Shown here one piece after another: positions 25,948 through 36,940 of a stretch of 64,000 nucleotides of DNA. A program made the position numbers and the translations under genes. The notes under the pieces are model-generated. The model was not told the origin of the DNA, ran no database searches, and saw only the letters and a program-made list of their open reading frames with translations. Origin of the DNA: Paragordius varius (taxonomy: Eukaryota; Nematomorpha); NCBI GenBank assembly GCA_964247055.1, contig OZ176053.1:744001-808000 (forward strand). The letters run 5' to 3'. Position 1 is the stretch's first letter. Every line of letters starts with the position of its first letter.

Positions 25948-26791
25948 TATTTTTCATATCTGTTATACTTTATCGATAAAATATAATCTTCCACAAAATT
26001 CGACACACTCTATGATTACATTATACTGTAAAAATAAAGATTATTTATTAAAACAAAACGTAGAAGCTAAAAAAAAAATTCAAATTTATTATTCTATTCA
26101 TCCCTTAAATGATTACGATTGTGAAATGTATAATTATGAAAGTATTACCAAAGAACATTTCTTTTCTTTATTTCACCCAAAATGACAATTAGGACATTCA
26201 AAAAAGGTCCAAATTAAGAAAAATAATTGTCTCCATGTTCTAACTAACATTTTTATTTCCATTAAATATATTAATTATTTCAACATTTAACATAGTCGCA
26301 AAAATTGCCCTAATCACTCAAAATGGGCTAGTTACCTTGTGTGCCCTGGGATTTCTCGCCTCATTCCTCATTGCATCTTACAACAATAATAATTCCAATT
26401 ACAATTCCATCCCAATCAAGCGACTCCTTTTATGTTTCATAATTTTAACGGCAGTTTTAGCTGATATTGCCGCCATGATTTCCCACATAATCATGGATAA
26501 GGATTGGGTTGTGATCGTTGCTCAACAACATAAGCTCCAACTTTCAAGTTTGTGATTTTTGCTTCAACAACAGTATTAAAATCAAAAGAAAAATTTATTG
26601 TAAAAATGTTTTAAGTTACATAAGTTCGTTAGGTTTAATAAAGGAATTTAACTGCAATATGATTTTAAAAAAATATAATGTAAGTTTATCAAACAACATT
26701 TAATAGTTTCCATCGTGCTTTTTATAAAATTAAGGAGATTTTTATTCTGAATAATAGATCTCGTAATAAAATATATTTTTAACCTTACTTA

Positions 26792-27080
26792 CAGTAAAAA
26801 CTGAAAATATACGTACAAAACGTAAAAATATAAAGACAAATATTTTTTTTAAAAGACAACCATACTTTTATCTAGATTTACATCAATATAACTCATTGTT
26901 TTAAATAGCATAGTATGAAATAACGATATATATACTAACACATCAATTCTATATTTTACAGTTGTAATTAAAAAGCTTATATGGGAAACATTAAGGTTTT
27001 AAAAAGTATGGTTGTCTTTTAGATAAAAATATTTGTCTTTATATTTTTACGTTTTGTCCGTATAATTTCAATTTTTACTG
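26792..27080. repeat. M1 MITE, SLC40A1-B intron 4
   Basis: TA-CAGTAAAAACTG at left and TTTTTACTG-TA at right, TIRs over 70 bp. Orthologous to 5873-6156. Confidence 0.88.
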
Positions 27081-28139
27081 TAAAAAACGCATAATTTAAT
27101 AATTTAGGTGATTGAAATGTTCCGGGGGGTTGAATTGTTTGAAGGTGAAATTGAAATGTTTAAGAGTGAATATGAGCATATAATATATAATTTAAAACCA
27201 CATAAATAGGTCTAAATGCTCAACTCAAGCGTATCGATTTACTGTGTAACATTTTAACGCCTCTCTTTGCTGGGCAAATCTTAGCCCTGACAACTATGCT
27301 TACCGGAGTGTGTATAGTAATGGGTTGGAACATTTGTTCGGGTTTCTTAGAGTTTTGGCTTATTTCTTCCATTTATGCTCGTGTTCCACGCCTGGCTTAT
27401 AAAACTGATCTCACGTTCGAAGAACAACAAACTAAAAATAAAAATAGCGATTTTCAACTCCAAGCATCATTGGATCGATCAAAACAAGCGCTTCATCATC
27501 ATCATCAAAATATGAATCTCAATAAAACCAAGGTTAATTTAAATACACCGAATTCACTCGAAAGTGAAAATGTTACGTTAATGGAAAAAGATTCTTTAAA
27601 AAGGACTAGAAACAATAATAATGAATCTAAACTGGATGAAAATTTACCCCTTAAGAGTGGAAATAATTTCGATACTCATAATAATGGCGATATTGTCTCA
27701 AATAATTCAAATATTGTCCAAAATATTTCAAGTCATGAATCAATTCCCTCACTTAATATTTATGATGCAGAAAATGCCGAAATATCTTATAATTTGGCTA
27801 AAAATGGAAATGATAATAAATCTTGGATGTGGTCAAGCAAATATTTAAACATGACAAAAATGGTTTCAAAGTAAGACTCACTTTTCAAACTTTTATCTTA
27901 CAGTAAAATTTAAAGATATAAAGCGTATTTAAATATAAGATTTTGAACTTTTTTATTATTTGCACAGTGTTAGAAAGAAATTTGTAGAATTCACACAGGC
28001 ATAGAACTTATATATGGGACAACGTATTCGATATGCTGGCATATCATTAGCCCTTTTGTACCTTACTGTTTTAGGATTCGATTCCATAACTGTCGGTATG
28101 GTTTCTAAAATAAATATTTAAAAACTCAAAAAAAGTACA

Positions 28140-28395
28140 GTATATAGATTTATAGAGAAAACGTAAAACTTATGGACAAATATTTTCTAAAACAACGCTA
28201 TACTAATTTTTAAATATATTGTTTTAAACTGGATGGGTGAAATATGATAATAATGCACTTGATGATAAAATTTAAATTTGATACTTGATAGTTTTGGTAG
28301 GAAAAACAAGGTTTCAAAATGTATGGCTGTTTTTTTAAAATATATTTGTCTTTTATTTTTTATGTTTTTTCCTTACAATTTCAATTTTTACTCTT
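28140..28395. repeat. Degraded M1 MITE, SLC40A1-B intron 6
   Basis: Only parts of the inverted ends remain; orthologous to about 7213-7490. Confidence 0.55.
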
Positions 28396-30099
28396 AGTTT
28401 TTTGTTAAACTTAAAACCTGACTAAAACTCTTTTACTTTTCAACTCTCTAAGGTTATGCTTATGCCATGGGAATGACTGAGAATATTATAGGAATCATGG
28501 TAGCTCTTGGGGCTTTATTTGGGATTTTGGGGACATTCGCTTACCCCAAAATCAAGTCGAGATATGGAATTCACAAAGCTGGTGTAATTGCTTTGATTGC
28601 ACAAGTTTATAAATATTATCATATTTAAAAAGGATATGCTTTTCAATTTACCTTCAATTTTTTAGGCTCATAATTTGCATTATTTTTTTAATAAATTTCA
28701 ATTTAGTATAAAAATACTAGAATCATAAAAAAGTTAATCTATAATATAGTAATGCCCTTCCTTGTTTTAAACATTGAATATCCACGAATTTTAATTAAAA
28801 TACATTTTAAGAATATTATTGTAAATGAAAAACACCTTAATAATTTCTAACAATTTTATATGGAAACAGATTTTTACAAGTAATTTTTAATTATTTTAGA
28901 TTACTTGTTTAAGTTTATGCATCATCGCTTTTTGGCTACCCGGTTCTCATTGGTTTCAAAGCAGTGCTACTAAATATTCAAAAGCGGTCATCGATAAAAT
29001 TAATAATTCTTCCGACATAGATAGTGTTTATAATAATGATAGTCGGAACTTTCAAAACTATACTATAGCAAAGACCTTTGAATCAAATACTAAATTTGAA
29101 TCTAAAAAGATTAAAATGATATTATCGGAACACAATAGCCTTGGTTGGCAAGAAAAAATGCGGAAAATTTTTATACGAAACATGAGCCATATTTGGCTTT
29201 TCATATTTGGCATAGTTCTCTCCAGATTAGGTATTATCTGGGTTATACCTATAAATTTTTTATGTGTTTTTGTAAAAGTCATTAAAAATATGGAAAATAT
29301 ATCCAGTTTCAAAATAAAATTATGTTTTTTAACAAATTTGGCCAAATATCAGAATATTGATTGATGATTTTATATTACATTGATATTGTTTGCTCTTTGA
29401 TTGGCTGGCTATAGTTTCATTAGGTATATTAAACACCTTATATATACGCTCATTTTATAGGTCTTTGGATGGCAGATCTAACCCTGAATCAAATTCTACA
29501 GGAATGCGTGGTGGAAAATCAAAAAGGAATCATTAATGGTATTCAACATTCATTAATCATGATTTTTGAAAACGTAAAATATGCTGCGGTTATAGTATTA
29601 CCATCTACCAGTACTTTTGGTTGGTTAGTTATCCTATCTTTCCTATCCATTTGCACAGCTCTTCTGTGGTTTCTAAAATACGTTTCCCAGGTTAAAAAAA
29701 GCAACCTAGTACAAAAAATACCTTATCAATATAAAGAAAAATCGAAACCATTTGAAGTTATAAGAGAGATTTTATTACTTACGAGGAAAAGAGATAAAGA
29801 AACAAAATCAAATATTAAATTTCAATTCTCAAAAACTGGTTCATTATTTTCAAAATCCGAACATTCCAAACAATCCAATCAGTATAAAAAACAACAGACA
29901 CCCAAGATTAATTTCCTAGAAAAAAAGGATAGTATGATTGAGGCTGTTTATGATCCAATAATGACAATACCATGTAACAACCAAGCCACAAAATGAAACA
30001 TATTAGTCTAATCAAAAAATGAAAACTTTTTAAACTTTTTTTTATAATTATTTACACACCTTTTAACTGTGATAAATTTCGTGATCTTTATAATTCTCA

Positions 30100-30879
30100 C
30101 ACAAAATATAGAAAGAATAGACAAACAAATATTTTTTCGAAAAAAACAACCATATTTTTTAAATTGTGGTTTTTTAAAAAATATAAAACTCATAGTTTGT
30201 AGTGAAATTGCAATTATTTTATAGTTTATGTGTAGGTAAAATGATGATTTTAAAGAGTATGGTTGTTTTTTATTTCTGAAAATATTTGTCTTTTTGGTTT
30301 CAACTGCCTAATTTTATTTTTTACTGTAACTTTACTACACGCACATGAAAATTGCATTTAATATCATTTAAGTAACTTTCACGCCCGTTAATATGTATAT
30401 CATTTATTATTTAAGATTCAATTATTGCATCTTTATGTGTAAAATATATATCAATTAACACAATACAAAAATCACACATTTTTAATACCAATATTCCAAG
30501 TATAAAAGAGAAACACTGAATAATCAATCACATCACAATATAATTATAAATGCACATATCGGATATTATTTGAAATGTAATTAAAATTTAAACCAGGATA
30601 ACCGGACTTATAAAAGAAAACGGATTTAGTTATAGTAAAATTTTGAAATTATAAAGGCAAAACATAAAAAAAATTTATTTTCATAAAGATTATTTTCTAA
30701 TAATTTTTTGTCAATATAACGTATCGTTTCTTGTTGCGATAAGGATAGAAATTAATACACAAAAGATAATTACTATAAAACTAATAGTCTTTAACTTTAA
30801 ATTTTAAAAACTAAGAGATAATTTCCGCATTATTCAATTTGACTTATATTTTGCCTTTATAATTTTAACATTTACTGTA
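30100..30879. repeat. Two M1 MITE copies between SLC40A1-B and PDHA
   Basis: Copies at about 30100-30327 and 30632-30879, orthologous to the pair in segment A. They fill the gap between the convergent gene ends. Confidence 0.68.
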
Positions 30880-30949
30880 TAACAACGGTTTTTTTAATTG
30901 CTTTTAATTTTTTCATGTAAATTAAGGTAAATTTTTCTTGTAAGAAGAT

Positions 30950-33900
30950 TTAGCTTTTGACTGTGATAGTGTCCCAAGGTTTGACACCCCTGACCTGGTA
31001 AGAGGGCACATCATACAGCACATCAGTATAAAGTTCTTCAAGCGGGGGTTCAGGATCTGACGTTGCTTTGGCTGTATCGTCCGCTATTTGTTTGCGGACA
31101 TCTCCATCAATTTTCTGCAAAGTTAAAACGGTAAAATTAGAAAAAAAATAGTTTAAATATTTAGAGAGAAAATTGACATTTACAGTAAAAATTGAAATTA
31201 TACGGGGGAAAAACGTAAAAATATAAAGACAAATATTTTATCTATAAGTCACCATACTTTTTAAAACCTAAATGTTTCCCATATAAGCAATGTAGTTACA
31301 ATTGTAAGATATACAATTAATTAGGTTCGTAATGTAAATATATATCTATTTCACACTTTGCCATTAACAATGAGTTATATTGATATAAATCAAGAGTTAA
31401 AAAAATGGTTGTTATAAAAAAATATTTGTCTTTATATTTTCAGCTTTTCTCCGTATAATCTCGAGTTGTTACTGTAAGTAGTTAAAGGGAAAAAATATTT
31501 ATGTAAAAGGAAGGATATAGACCATTGATAAATTATAGAAAACCCATAAATATCATTGAATTTACTCATCAAAAATAGATATTTAATTTTTAAGATTTGT
31601 TTTATAAAAAAACATTATAAATTTCGCATCCTACGCCTAATCATTATTGTATTTCCAAACTAAAATTAGGCATTACGCAATTCCGCTAAAAAAGCTATAA
31701 AAATGGTAAAGAAAATCAACAGAAACCTATAAATATTTAACCTGACTTATTATTATTCTTTGTTTTATCTTTTCTAAAAGATATAAAAATAGTAAAGGAA
31801 GATTTTCAATAATTTAACAAAAATGACATACTTGTTTTCATTTTATATTTTGCATTTTCAGTGTTATTATAAATTTAATTTGTATCCATTTTAAATAACT
31901 AATTAGGTATGTATAAATCAATCTCTTCTGTTAACTAAATATGCTAAAGTTTCTAAAGGATACAATAGTTAAAACAAAAATTAAAAATACCTTAAGTTCG
32001 GCCTCAGAAACCAATTTAGCCGATAAAATTTTGTCCTTAAAAGAGGTGATTGGGTCCCGGTGTTGTCGGACCTCTTGAATTTCTTCACGTGTTCGATAAC
32101 TTTTTTTAAACAAAAAAATAACGTTATTATACAATATGAGTAACTATATACTAGAAATATATCAAATATTGCCATCAAATAGCATATTCTTGCAACAAAA
32201 AGAATTATTATTGGGGCTAATAATAGAGTAAAAAGTGAAAAAACAACTATAAGCCAATAATACTGCCCCCTTTGTTGTATATGCTATTTGGCAATAAATA
32301 ACACCTTTCTAGCAATACATAATTACTCATACTGTATTACATTTATATATATACTAAAAAAATCATACATTTAAATCATAGTTGAAAAATTTATAAGATG
32401 TAAATTTAATCTAGTTAGAAATAATAAGGTAAAACAGTACTGCAATGATTCAGAACATTTTAAGGGCATATATAAAACAATAGAATATAATATATATATT
32501 TATAATATAATAATACTTTTGGGAAACATATTTTTTTGAAAAACTATTTTTAATTATAAATGTATATCAATTTAATTTGAAGCAGTTACTGCCACATCTA
32601 AAAAGCTTCAAAAATAGCTACATATCAGGCACTCTCTGTGTGATATTCAGAATTAGCCTATACCAATTCAAACTTAAGTTTAACTATAGTAAAAATTGAA
32701 ATTATACGAAAACGAAAAATAAAGACAAATATTTTTCAAAAAGACAACCACACTTTTTTAAACCTAAATTTTGTCAAAATCATTTTTATAATAAAATACA
32801 TGATTCCTTGTGTTACCAATTTACATTTATATTTTTTGAAATAGAAAACAATCAGTATTAACACTTGTCTTAATATTTTAACGTTTCCGTTATTTTCAAA
32901 ATTTTTACTGTATAAAATCACAAAAAACTTAAAAAACAGTCTCCTTGTAAGAAATTATGAATGGTTGTTTCATTTCTAAAAAATATCTAGAAAAGGCAGT
33001 TTAAAAAGAAAAAAACCCCCCAAAAAGTTTATAAAAACCTGGTTCCAGGGTCACTCATAGAGTGTCCATGATATCGGTAAGTAGCAACTTCTAAAACTAA
33101 CGGACCTGCACCCTTCAGCATATATTGGCGGGCAAAACGTGTCGCTTCGCGTACGCTTAAAATATCCATTCCATCAGCCTTTAGACCCGGAATGTAATCC
33201 CCACGCGTGTAATAATCCGTGGAGGCAGATGCTCTATCTACTGAAGTACCCATACCTTTTGTTTAAAAGTTTTGTGTGAAAAAAATAATTAATCGATGTT
33301 ATCAAACCTATTTCAGGAGCTGAAACATATAGCACAGTAAAAGTGAAATTATATATGGACAAAACGTATAAATATAGAGACAAATATTTTCTTCCAAAAA
33401 GACAACCATCCATACTTTTTAAATCTCGATTTATTTCAATTGTCTTTTAGAAAAAAATATTTGTCTCTATATTTTTATGTTTTGCTGAATTTCAATTTTT
33501 ACTGTAAAGAATGTTTGGACATAGCATGTAAAAAAGGTAGGAAACAAATCAGTTAGAAAAAATATTATTTTAAAACCCATGCACGGCTACAATAAGGTAT
33601 GCATTTTAATGGTTTGTTTATTTCACAGCACTATAGTTGGGTAATTTGCAACACAGTAGTGTATGGAAATAAACTCACAAGTTAGTGAATAAACTATTTT
33701 TTCTTCTTTCTTACACATTACTTTGTTTATGTTATTCAATATTTAGTGGTTTTCCATACACTCCTGCGTTGCGAATTGCCCAACTATAGTGCTGTGAAAT
33801 AATCAAGCATGAAAATGCATATGTAATCTGTGGATGCACGCTCTATCGATTGAATTACATATAATATTTCCATATGGCTATTTGCCTATTACAAATTAAA

Positions 33901-36818
33901 GTACAATTTCCTAAGTAAATATTATTTATTACAAACAATGGGGTAAAAATTGAAATTATTCTGACAAAACAAAAAAAAAATTACAAAACAATCATACCTT
34001 TAAAACCTTGATTTTATTATTACTCATCGTTTTGGGTTTCAAATAATGAATAAAGATGTTAGTTGGTAACACACTGAATTATGCTTTTTCCCAATGTAAT
34101 TATGTAATTTATATGAGAAGAATTAAGTTTTACAAAAAGTATGGTTTACTTTTTTGAAAAATTTGTGTTTAAATTTTCACGTTTATTTGTTTTTATAAAT
34201 TAAATTAATGTAGTAAAAATATTTGAAATATATAAAAAAAGTTTTGAATAAAAAAATGTAAAAAAATAAGTTATTTTTAAAAAACAAATAAAACCATTTA
34301 TTAATTTTTTCTGTATGCAACGTAACGCTAAAAAAAGAAAGTGAAAATAGATAAGTGTTTTATTTACAGTAAAAACTGAAATTATACGGACAAACCGTTT
34401 AGAAATATAAAGACAAATATTTTTTTCTAAAAGACAACAACCATACTTTTTTAAATTTAAATAAAACTCATTGTTTAAATGACAAAGTGTGAAATAGGGA
34501 TATACAATACTAACACAATCAATTCTATTATTTACAACTGTAACTAAATAGCTTATATGAGAAAAAATAAGGTTTAAAAAAGTATGGTGTTGTCTTTTAG
34601 ATTGAAATATTTGTCATCTTTATATTTTAACGTTTTGTCCATATAATTTCAATTTTTACTGTACTTTTTTTGAAAAAATAATTCATTGCCAACAAAAAAT
34701 ATAAATGCATACCAAATCCATTATTTTCACAGACAAAGAGACAAGGTAAATTCCACAATTTAGCCATATTGAATGCTTCATAGATTTGACCTTGATTCGC
34801 AGCGCCATCCCCATACAGCGTTACACAAATATTAGGTTTTCCCTGATATTTCAGGGCAAACGCAATTCCTGCCCCTAAAGGTACCTAAAAACAAGGGGAT
34901 AATAAAATATCAGAGGTTTATATGAAATTACAGTTAATCATAATCCAAATTGAATTTTTTAAATTAATTTACAATATATCGGTGTTTTTAATAATTTATA
35001 TTAATTGGTAATTTAGTTTTGGTGTTATATGCGAAAAATAAAAAAATCATAATTATTAAGCCTATTTCAAAATGCCCACAAAGTAGTAAGTTGTAAGGAA
35101 GAACCTCAACTTTAGTTACATTTAGAAATTACCCTATCTATAAATAAGACAAGTGCATGGCAATCCTGACAAAAATAATTATTTTTTAGGCGCTATTTTA
35201 AAAAAACTCATTATATGTCATTATAAAGATCTTGCAATGAAACATTGATTACTTATTTTTTATTTAATAAAAGTTATTTGTACCTATGATGGAAAATAGA
35301 GCAACTCAAACTTTTATTGCAAAGTTTTTGAAAAGTTTACTCCTATGTATAACAAAAATATAAGAACTATCACTCAAAAAAAGAGATATTGATTATAAAT
35401 AATTTCTATAAATAAAAAGATACTATTACAGGACTTAACAAAAAGAAAGATGATTCAAAAAGATACCAAATTAAAATGAAATTTCCTTAAAAAACCCCAA
35501 AAATCGCTCAAAAATGCTAAAAAACTCATAAAAAAACCTGAGCCCCGACAATCCCATTGCCCCCGAAGAAATTGTGATTGTAAAGATGCATGGAACCGCC
35601 TTTGCCTTGGGAGATACCTGTGGCTTTACCCATCAATTCCGCTATAACCTGATGGCCAGGCACTCCGCGGGTGTAACACCACCCATGAACTCTGTAAGCC
35701 GAAATAACTGGATCGTCTCTCTCGATTGCACTTTCAATACCTACGCAACATGCTTCCTATGCATATTAGTTTGTAATGGTTAAAAAACTTTGTTTTAAAA
35801 AATTGCTTTTAAAGGGCGGGTTTGTTTTATGCAAAACAATGGACTTATTAAATAATTCCCCATCTCGGGGAGAAAATATATGGTTGGTGACTCTGTTTTG
35901 TGGGAAATGAGGGAAAAATTAGATGAAATTTTTTAATTAAATACCAAATAGTAAGTTTGTAAAGTTATCGACAAATCACATTAAAAAATCAATAAAATGA
36001 ACAAATTTTAGTATTTTATTATATGGCATATAATGACCGACAACTTGATAAATTTGTGGGATTAAGCTAAACTTTTAACCTAACACGATTAACTTAGGTA
36101 GGATCTTATTAAAAAAATTAGAAAGGTGCATGTGATAATTATAGGCCTTATTTGAGAAATCTTATAAGAAAGAGCAGCGGCATATATAAAATCAAAATGT
36201 TAGACGGTTTGAAGTCTCACTTTTTATATATGATTCCGGTTAAATTTTTGAAACTTTATTTGAAGCAAAAATTGCCAATTATTCAATTTTTAATGAAAAA
36301 AAATGTTAAAATATAATATATAAGCTTATTTTATTATTTGAAAGTAGAGTTTTCATAATGTGATAAAATGCATAAAAGTTCCAAAAAATATTAAAAAAAT
36401 AAAACAAATAATCCCATCAACCAAAATACCTGTTTAAGAACTGTCGAAAAGATTTAAAAAGACCATTTAAGTTAAAATCCAATTTAAAATTAAAAAATAA
36501 TGATTTTAATTTATGTGCATATAACCTGTCCAGAATATAAATGGCAAAAGCCACGAATTTTTTTCTCCTTATATAGATTTCCACAAGCTGTTTCCATCCT
36601 TCGAATGTATTGCATATCATGATAAAATTTTAAAGCATCTTCGCGTGTCAAAGTAGTTTCCAACGCCGGTCCTGATTCAAGTTTATGTAATTTATAATCC
36701 TAAAACTATGTAAAATATTTGAATACCCTTATACTAAATTTAGCGGAATTTACGGAACATAAGTATCTCTAAAAAATATAATTCAGATAAGAATTACCCT
36801 AAACGTATTACCAAACAT
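30950..36818 (-). CDS. PDHA1: Pyruvate dehydrogenase E1 component, alpha subunit
   Basis: This is the thiamine-diphosphate subunit of mitochondrial pyruvate dehydrogenase, which decarboxylates pyruvate and, with E1 beta, passes acetyl groups to E2. Seven exons in transcript order: 36798-36818, 36526-36699, 35538-35756, 34713-34884, 33039-33255, 31991-32099, 30950-31114. Junctions are GT-AG and phases agree; the total is 358 residues plus TAA. Landmarks in order: [64 protein letters not shown], the TPP/Mg motif [20 protein letters not shown] to ENNGFGMGTS, then the regulatory loop [20 protein letters not shown]. The loop keeps both serines phosphorylated by PDH kinase in mammals (human S293 and S300). 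The oddity is the N-terminus: exon 1 encodes only MFGNTFR before DYKLHKLE, so no mitochondrial presequence is visible. An in-frame TGA lies upstream, but a CAG acceptor between it and the ATG would allow a further 5-prime exon. Introns are loaded with MITEs. Confidence 0.96.
31183..31474. repeat. M1 MITE in PDHA intron 6, present in segment B only
   Basis: 292 bp between TA dinucleotides at 31181-31182 and 31475-31476; starts CAGTAAAAATTGAAATTATA and ends TTACTG. Segment A has no element at the matching place (about 10240-10262). The insertion therefore followed the duplication. Confidence 0.92.
32132..32334. repeat. 203-bp MITE (family M5) in PDHA intron 5
   Basis: TIRs of about 70 bp: ACAATATGAGTAACTATATA at left and CATAATTACTCATACTGTAT at right, with inner GCCATCAAATAGCATAT pairing with ATATGCTATTTGGC. 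TA flanks both ends. Unlike M1 in sequence, but with the same CA..TG, TA layout. The left end lies about 30 bp from the exon 6 acceptor. Confidence 0.8.
32687..32910. repeat. M1 MITE, PDHA intron 5
   Basis: Left end TAGTAAAAATTGAAATTATA, right end AAATTTTTACTG-TA; the interior is shortened. Confidence 0.78.
33335..33504. repeat. Short M1 MITE, PDHA intron 4
   Basis: CAGTAAAAGTGAAATTATAT to TTCAATTTTTACTG, 170 bp; most of the interior between the TIRs is gone, so the element is nearly a pure hairpin. Confidence 0.82.
33624..33796. repeat. 173-bp MITE (family M6), PDHA intron 4
   Basis: About 50-bp inverted ends: CACAGCACTATAGTTGGGTA at left against CCCAACTATAGTGCTGTG at right. The pairing continues through GTAGTGTATGGAAA with TTTTCCATACACTCC. 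Flanking TTATTT and AAATAA extend the symmetry. Confidence 0.85.
33941..34190. repeat. Degraded M1 MITE, PDHA intron 4
   Basis: Left part AAAATTGAAATTATTCTGAC, centre ACAATCATACC with AAAAAGTATGGTT; the right terminus is unclear. Confidence 0.5.
34367..34661. repeat. M1 MITE, best-preserved copy (PDHA intron 4)
   Basis: Reference copy of the family: 295 bp between TA at 34365-34366 and 34662-34663. It starts CAGTAAAAACTGAAATTATA and ends TTCAATTTTTACTG. The TIRs are about 80 bp and run through CGGACAAA, AAAGACAAATATTTTTTTCT and AAAGACAAC..CATACTTTTT. The core (about 130 bp) is not inverted and contains GACAAAGTGTGAAATAGGGA. CAGT termini and TA duplication are known for Tc1/mariner elements. 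There is no coding capacity, so it must be mobilised in trans. Confidence 0.93.
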
Positions 36819-36940
36819 GCTTTTTCCTCTGCCCAATCACAGCAAGCCAAATGAATGAATTATTATTTTGGCTTTTCAATAATGATTATTGTGTTTTCAT
36901 CAGATTTTTTCAAATTTATTAATTTATAATTATATGTTAT
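36819..36940. promoter_or_regulatory. Short divergent promoter between PDHA and BRAP
   Basis: Only 122 bp separate the PDHA ATG (36818, - strand) from the BRAP ATG (36941, + strand). The interval contains GCCCAATCAC (36831-36840), which matches the CCAAT box bound by NF-Y, a factor common in bidirectional promoters. AT-rich stretches on the BRAP side could serve as initiation sites. No other gene fits between them, so both must share this region, unless either gene has an unseen 5-prime exon. Confidence 0.6.

Larger units (their letters stand above)
23118..29996 (+). pseudogene. SLC40A1: Ferroportin (SLC40A1) homologue, copy B; nonsense codon in exon 6
   Basis: Same nine-exon gene as copy A: E1 23118-23280, E2 23847-23941, E3 24468-24630, E4 26296-26547, E5 27210-27870, E6 27968-28095, E7 28453-28604, E8 28900-29230, E9 29461-29996 (TGA). 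All junctions are GT-AG with consistent phases; E1 is whole here and starts MPDGTHTYISSK. The full reading would be 826 codons plus stop. In E6, where copy A has TGG (Trp, after VEFTQA), B has TAG at 28002-28004. That ends the protein near residue 456, after the first six membrane segments and the Asn-rich loop (HHHHQNMN at about 27495). All later exons remain open and very like copy A, so the stop is probably recent. Skipping E6 (128 nt) would shift the frame. If the TAG is real and not a sequencing error, the transcript should be a nonsense-mediated decay target. Confidence 0.85.
22452..31490. repeat. Segmental duplication, copy B
   Basis: Direct repeat of 1-10275. B runs on into the complete PDHA gene, while A stops shortly after the last PDHA exon. 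B is therefore probably the original arrangement and A the derived copy, although a later loss of PDHA sequence beside A cannot be excluded. Confidence 0.93.
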
